From Acidobacteriaceae bacterium (GTDB lineage: Bacteria; Acidobacteriota; Terriglobia; Terriglobales; Acidobacteriaceae): DNA of 6,881 nucleotides. Location: the NCBI GenBank assembly GCA_003156235.1, contig PMGP01000156.1, positions 7,271 through 14,151 of the forward strand, written 5' to 3'. The first letter of the stretch is position 1, and each line of letters starts with the position of its first letter. Made by a program: the position numbers and the translations under genes. Under the pieces are notes generated by a model. That model worked only from the letters and a program-made list of their open reading frames with translations. It had not been told where the DNA came from and did not search any database. Shown piece by piece: positions 5,556 through 6,881 of the stretch.

Positions 5556-5927
5556 TTACGTGCTGAAGGACGAGCCGCAGCCGCAGGTGGACTTCACATT
5601 GGGGTTGTCGAACTTGAAGCCGGCGGCCTCGACGGTCTCGACGAAATCCACCTTGCAGCCGTTCAGGTACATCAGCGAGGTGGCGTCCACAAAGACTTTG
5701 AGGTCCTCGAAGCTGAAAACCTTGTCCATCATGCCGGGCTGGTTTTCAAAGGCCATGGAGTACTGGAATCCGGAGCAGCCGCCGCCCTCGACGCCGATAC
5801 GCAGCCCGGCGGGCAGGGGGTCCTGGGTGGCCATGATCTCGCGCACCTTGGCAATAGCCTGGGGGGTCAGGGTAAGAGGCGCTTTCTTAACGGTTTCCTG
5901 TGCGGGTACGGATGTAGCTGTTGCCAT
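5556..5927 (-). CDS. erpA: A-type iron-sulfur carrier protein (ErpA/IscA family)
   Basis: A-type carriers receive [Fe-S] clusters from a scaffold and pass them to target apoproteins in the cytoplasm. The 123-residue product has all three cluster-binding cysteines: C51 in GGGCSGFQY, and C115 and C117 in STCGCGSSF, with 64 residues between the first two, as in the family. Other family marks are LTLTPQAIAKVREI (18-31), FVDATSLMYLNG and the VDFVE...GFKFDNPN segment. A first stretch of about 15 Ala/Thr-rich residues looks flexible. C91 (LNGCKVDF) is an additional cysteine. The ATG at 5927 was chosen because GGGAG lies five bases upstream; an in-frame TTG at 5939 would include that site. ErpA, IscA, SufA and HesB are hard to separate by sequence alone. 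No other suf/isc gene is in the window. Confidence 0.9.
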   Translation of the reverse strand: MATATSVPAQETVKKAPLTLTPQAIAKVREIMATQDPLPAGLRIGVEGGGCSGFQYSMAFENQPGMMDKVFSFEDLKVFVDATSLMYLNGCKVDFVETVEAAGFKFDNPNVKSTCGCGSSFST

Positions 5928-5931
5928 AAAA

Positions 5932-5937
5932 TCTCCC
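5932..5937 (-). promoter_or_regulatory. Ribosome binding site of the iron-sulfur carrier gene
   Basis: On the - strand GGGAGA is followed by TTTT and then the ATG at 5927. This fixes the start and rules against the longer TTG start at 5939. Confidence 0.75.
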
Positions 5938-5966
5938 AATAAAGTGAATTGCTTGCCTTTTACGTA

Positions 5967-5995
5967 ACTTTACTGCTTCGCCAGCGGGGATACAA
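5967..5995 (-). promoter_or_regulatory. Putative sigma-70 promoter for the iron-sulfur carrier gene
   Basis: Read on the - strand, TTGTAT (5995-5990) and TAAAGT (5972-5967) are 17 bases apart and lie about 40 bases before the start codon. The match to TTGACA/TATAAT is moderate (3 and 4 of 6). This is an inference from consensus only. Confidence 0.35.
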
Positions 5996-6094
5996 GGCCC
6001 CAGATCGGCGTTTCTTCGTATTGGATGCACCGGCAGGATAGAAAGTCGCATTACCAGCGTGTGGCCTGGTCTGAAAAATGTCTGTGATTTTATT

Positions 6095-6124
6095 GGGACA
6101 GTCCTGACCATTCAGGGGTATGAT
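6095..6124 (+). promoter_or_regulatory. Putative promoter for the small membrane protein gene
   Basis: TATGAT (6119-6124) is a good -10 candidate. GGGACA (6095-6100) is a partial -35 match, 18 bases away. The transcript leader would be roughly 85 bases. The -10 box partly overlaps the right arm of an inverted repeat, so regulation by a repressor or by RNA folding is possible but unproven. Confidence 0.35.
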
Positions 6125-6130
6125 GGTCAG
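6104..6130. repeat. Perfect 8-base inverted repeat over the putative -10 box
   Basis: CTGACCAT (6104-6111) and ATGGTCAG (6123-6130) are exact reverse complements separated by 11 bases. A competing five-base hairpin, CCTGA (6103-6107) with TCAGG (6112-6116), uses the left arm, so the two structures exclude each other. It could be an operator or a folded leader. Confidence 0.6.
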
Positions 6131-6206
6131 CGGGCCGGCTCCTCTGCTTGACGGGACTGGAAATTCTCTTTTGGGTCCGCCAGTCTTCGGGGCTGGAAAG
6201 TTTTTC

Positions 6207-6210
6207 GAGG
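6207..6210 (+). promoter_or_regulatory. Ribosome binding site deciding the small membrane protein start
   Basis: GAGG ends six bases before the ATG at 6217. It favours that start over the upstream in-frame TTG at 6148, which has no comparable purine-rich site at suitable spacing. Confidence 0.55.
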
Positions 6211-6216
6211 TGGAGC

Positions 6217-6492
6217 ATGACGCAATTTGCTATGGTGATGATGATTTCCTGGGGAGCTCTGGTGGTGATTACCGGCGCTCTCATGTTTTATCGCGCCAGG
6301 TTGCAAGGCAACGAAATAGACCAGGTCTCTTTGGACGATACCTTTGCAAGAGAGAGGTCCGAGAATGAGGCCCTTGCCGCCAAGGTCAACAAGGTTCAGC
6401 CGGCGATTCACGTCCTGGGCTGGCTGGTTACAGCCGTGACCGTGGTCGTGATCGCGTACTGGGTATTGGACTTCATCAAACAGTTCAAATAA
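6217..6492 (+). CDS. Small two-helix membrane protein of unknown function
   Basis: The 91-residue product is not one I recognise. It has two predicted membrane helices, at about 5-24 (AMVMMISWGALVVITGALMF) and 67-87 (VLGWLVTAVTVVVIAYWVLDF). They are joined by a charged loop of about 40 residues (YRARLQGNEIDQVSLDD onward). Positive residues after helix 1 (YRAR) and at the C-terminus (IKQFK) suggest that loop and possibly both ends sit near the cytoplasm, but the topology is not certain. The ATG at 6217 has a GAGG site; codons upstream to the TTG at 6148 give a less membrane-like extension (MTGLEILFWVRQSSG). It is divergent from the iron-sulfur gene and convergent with the riboflavin synthase gene, so it appears to be a single-gene transcript. 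No functional link to its neighbours is evident. Confidence 0.65.
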   Translation: MTQFAMVMMISWGALVVITGALMFYRARLQGNEIDQVSLDDTFARERSENEALAAKVNKVQPAIHVLGWLVTAVTVVVIAYWVLDFIKQFK

Positions 6493-6516
6493 ACCATTTT
6501 TTCCGGTCTGCATGAG

Positions 6517-6550
6517 CGGCTGGCGGCGTCCCGAGGGACTTTGCCAGCCG
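6517..6550. terminator. Compound hairpin between convergent genes
   Basis: CGGCTGGC (6517-6524) pairs perfectly with GCCAGCCG (6543-6550), and a GTCC/GGAC stem (6528-6531 with 6536-6539) with a CGAG tetraloop can form inside. It lies 24 bases after the small membrane protein's stop. Neither side has a strong T run at the correct position, so an intrinsic terminator is only a possibility; it could also stabilise an mRNA 3' end. Confidence 0.4.
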
Positions 6551-6577
6551 ATGTGCGGCTGTTTCCCGTCTCGATTC

Positions 6578-6613
6578 ATCCAGCCCCAAAGATCCAGCCC
6601 CAAAGATCCAGCC
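6578..6613. repeat. 14-base direct repeat, about 2.6 copies
   Basis: ATCCAGCCCCAAAG occurs at 6578-6591 and 6592-6605, followed by a partial ATCCAGCC (6606-6613). It ends about ten bases beyond the 3' end of the riboflavin synthase gene on the other strand. There is no coding explanation; replication slippage is the simplest origin. Confidence 0.85.
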
Positions 6614-6623
6614 TGGGAGCCGG

Positions 6624-6881
6624 TCAGTAGCCGCTGGCTACCAGCCAGGCCTCGGTCAACTCCAACTCAGGTTTCGTCTGGGCCGCCATTTGCGCATGGG
6701 CCAGCTTCACCAGCACATCGGCCTCCACGTTGACCGGAGCGCCGGCGGCCAGCGTGTGCAGGTTCGTTCGCCAATAGGTCAGCGGCAGAATCGCAATGGT
6801 AATCGTTTCGCCGTCGAAATCGGCAATGGTCAGGCTGATGCCCTCGACGGCCACCGAGCCTTTGTGCACCATCCACGGGCG
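6624..6881 (-). CDS. Riboflavin synthase alpha chain, C-terminal part (5' end outside window)
   Basis: Riboflavin synthase converts two molecules of 6,7-dimethyl-8-ribityllumazine to riboflavin plus a pyrimidine in the last step of vitamin B2 synthesis, in the cytoplasm. The visible 85 codons hold the second lumazine-binding domain's end: HKGSVAVEGISLTI, then ITIAILPLTYWRTNL and GAPVNVEADVLVKLAHAQ, corresponding to family motifs such as KGSIAVDGVSLTV, IPHT...TNL and VNIEVDxxxKY. The frame is open to the right edge (R-P-W before the ATG at 6872), so that ATG is internal and the gene is truncated by the window. The tail after VKLAHAQ (about 23 residues) is ordinary for the family, although the usual Lys-Tyr is replaced by Lys-Leu. 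It reads toward the small membrane protein gene; no other rib gene is visible. Confidence 0.88.
   Translation of the reverse strand, partial: RPWMVHKGSVAVEGISLTIADFDGETITIAILPLTYWRTNLHTLAAGAPVNVEADVLVKLAHAQMAAQTKPELELTEAWLVASGY

Larger units (their letters stand above)
5940..6216. other. Divergent intergenic region between the iron-sulfur carrier and small membrane protein genes
   Basis: These 277 bases carry no convincing gene. They contain a possible sigma-70 promoter for the iron-sulfur gene (5967-5995), a possible promoter for the rightward gene (6095-6124) and an inverted repeat (6104-6130). Short open frames here start from TTG and lack family signatures. Confidence 0.6.

Noticed and set aside
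5560..5967. Open frame of 135 codons on the + strand opposite the iron-sulfur gene
   Set aside because: The opposite strand encodes a textbook A-type carrier with CGCG motif, promoter and RBS.
6148..6216. Upstream TTG start for the small membrane protein
   Set aside because: There is no ribosome-binding site at suitable spacing; the ATG at 6217 has GAGG six bases before it and gives a cleaner membrane protein.
1..6881. A complete undescribed defence or toxin system
   Set aside because: All larger genes fit pilus/secretion, iron-sulfur or riboflavin families; the two small genes (830-1258, 6217-6492) show no toxin, nuclease or immunity features.

Overview
The window looks like chromosomal DNA of a GC-rich bacterium, most likely an acidobacterium (Terriglobia-like). 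This is inferred from the style of the PilM/PilN/PilO proteins, from a pseudopilin of a type common in that group, and from heptanucleotide arrays and palindromic repeats resembling those in acidobacterial intergenic DNA. No rRNA, tRNA, CRISPR array or transposase gene is visible.

The left two thirds (1-5465) is an envelope-machine locus on the + strand. It opens with the C-terminal part of a GspE/PilB-type assembly ATPase. An AT-richer island follows, made of a CTAG heptamer array, a REP-like palindromic repeat and a small secreted LprI/DUF1311-like gene. Next come pilM, pilN, pilO and a GspC/PilP-like gene, joined by overlaps of 4, 1 and 4 bases (lprI-like/pilM, pilM/pilN, pilN/pilO) and one 2-base gap. 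A 272-base repeat-filled gap separates them from a pseudopilin-like gene with a Ser/Thr-rich insert. Together these encode a cytoplasmic ATPase, an inner-membrane alignment complex (PilM on the PilN tail, PilN-PilO pair, GspC/PilP-like connector) and a pilin-like subunit. The set mixes type IV pilus and type II secretion features. No secretin, platform protein or prepilin peptidase lies inside the window.

The right third is housekeeping. An A-type iron-sulfur carrier gene (ErpA/IscA family) on the - strand converges on the pseudopilin gene across a shared terminator-like hairpin. A 277-base divergent promoter region separates it from a small two-helix membrane protein on the + strand. At the right edge is the 3' end of a riboflavin synthase alpha-chain gene on the - strand.

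I found no complete undescribed system. The points most worth a second look are the low-GC LprI-like gene fused by an ATGA overlap to pilM, the period-7 arrays (one occupying the ribosome-binding region of the pseudopilin gene), the noncanonical pseudopilin with a two-cysteine-bracketed repeat insert, and an inverted repeat over a putative -10 box upstream of the small membrane protein.
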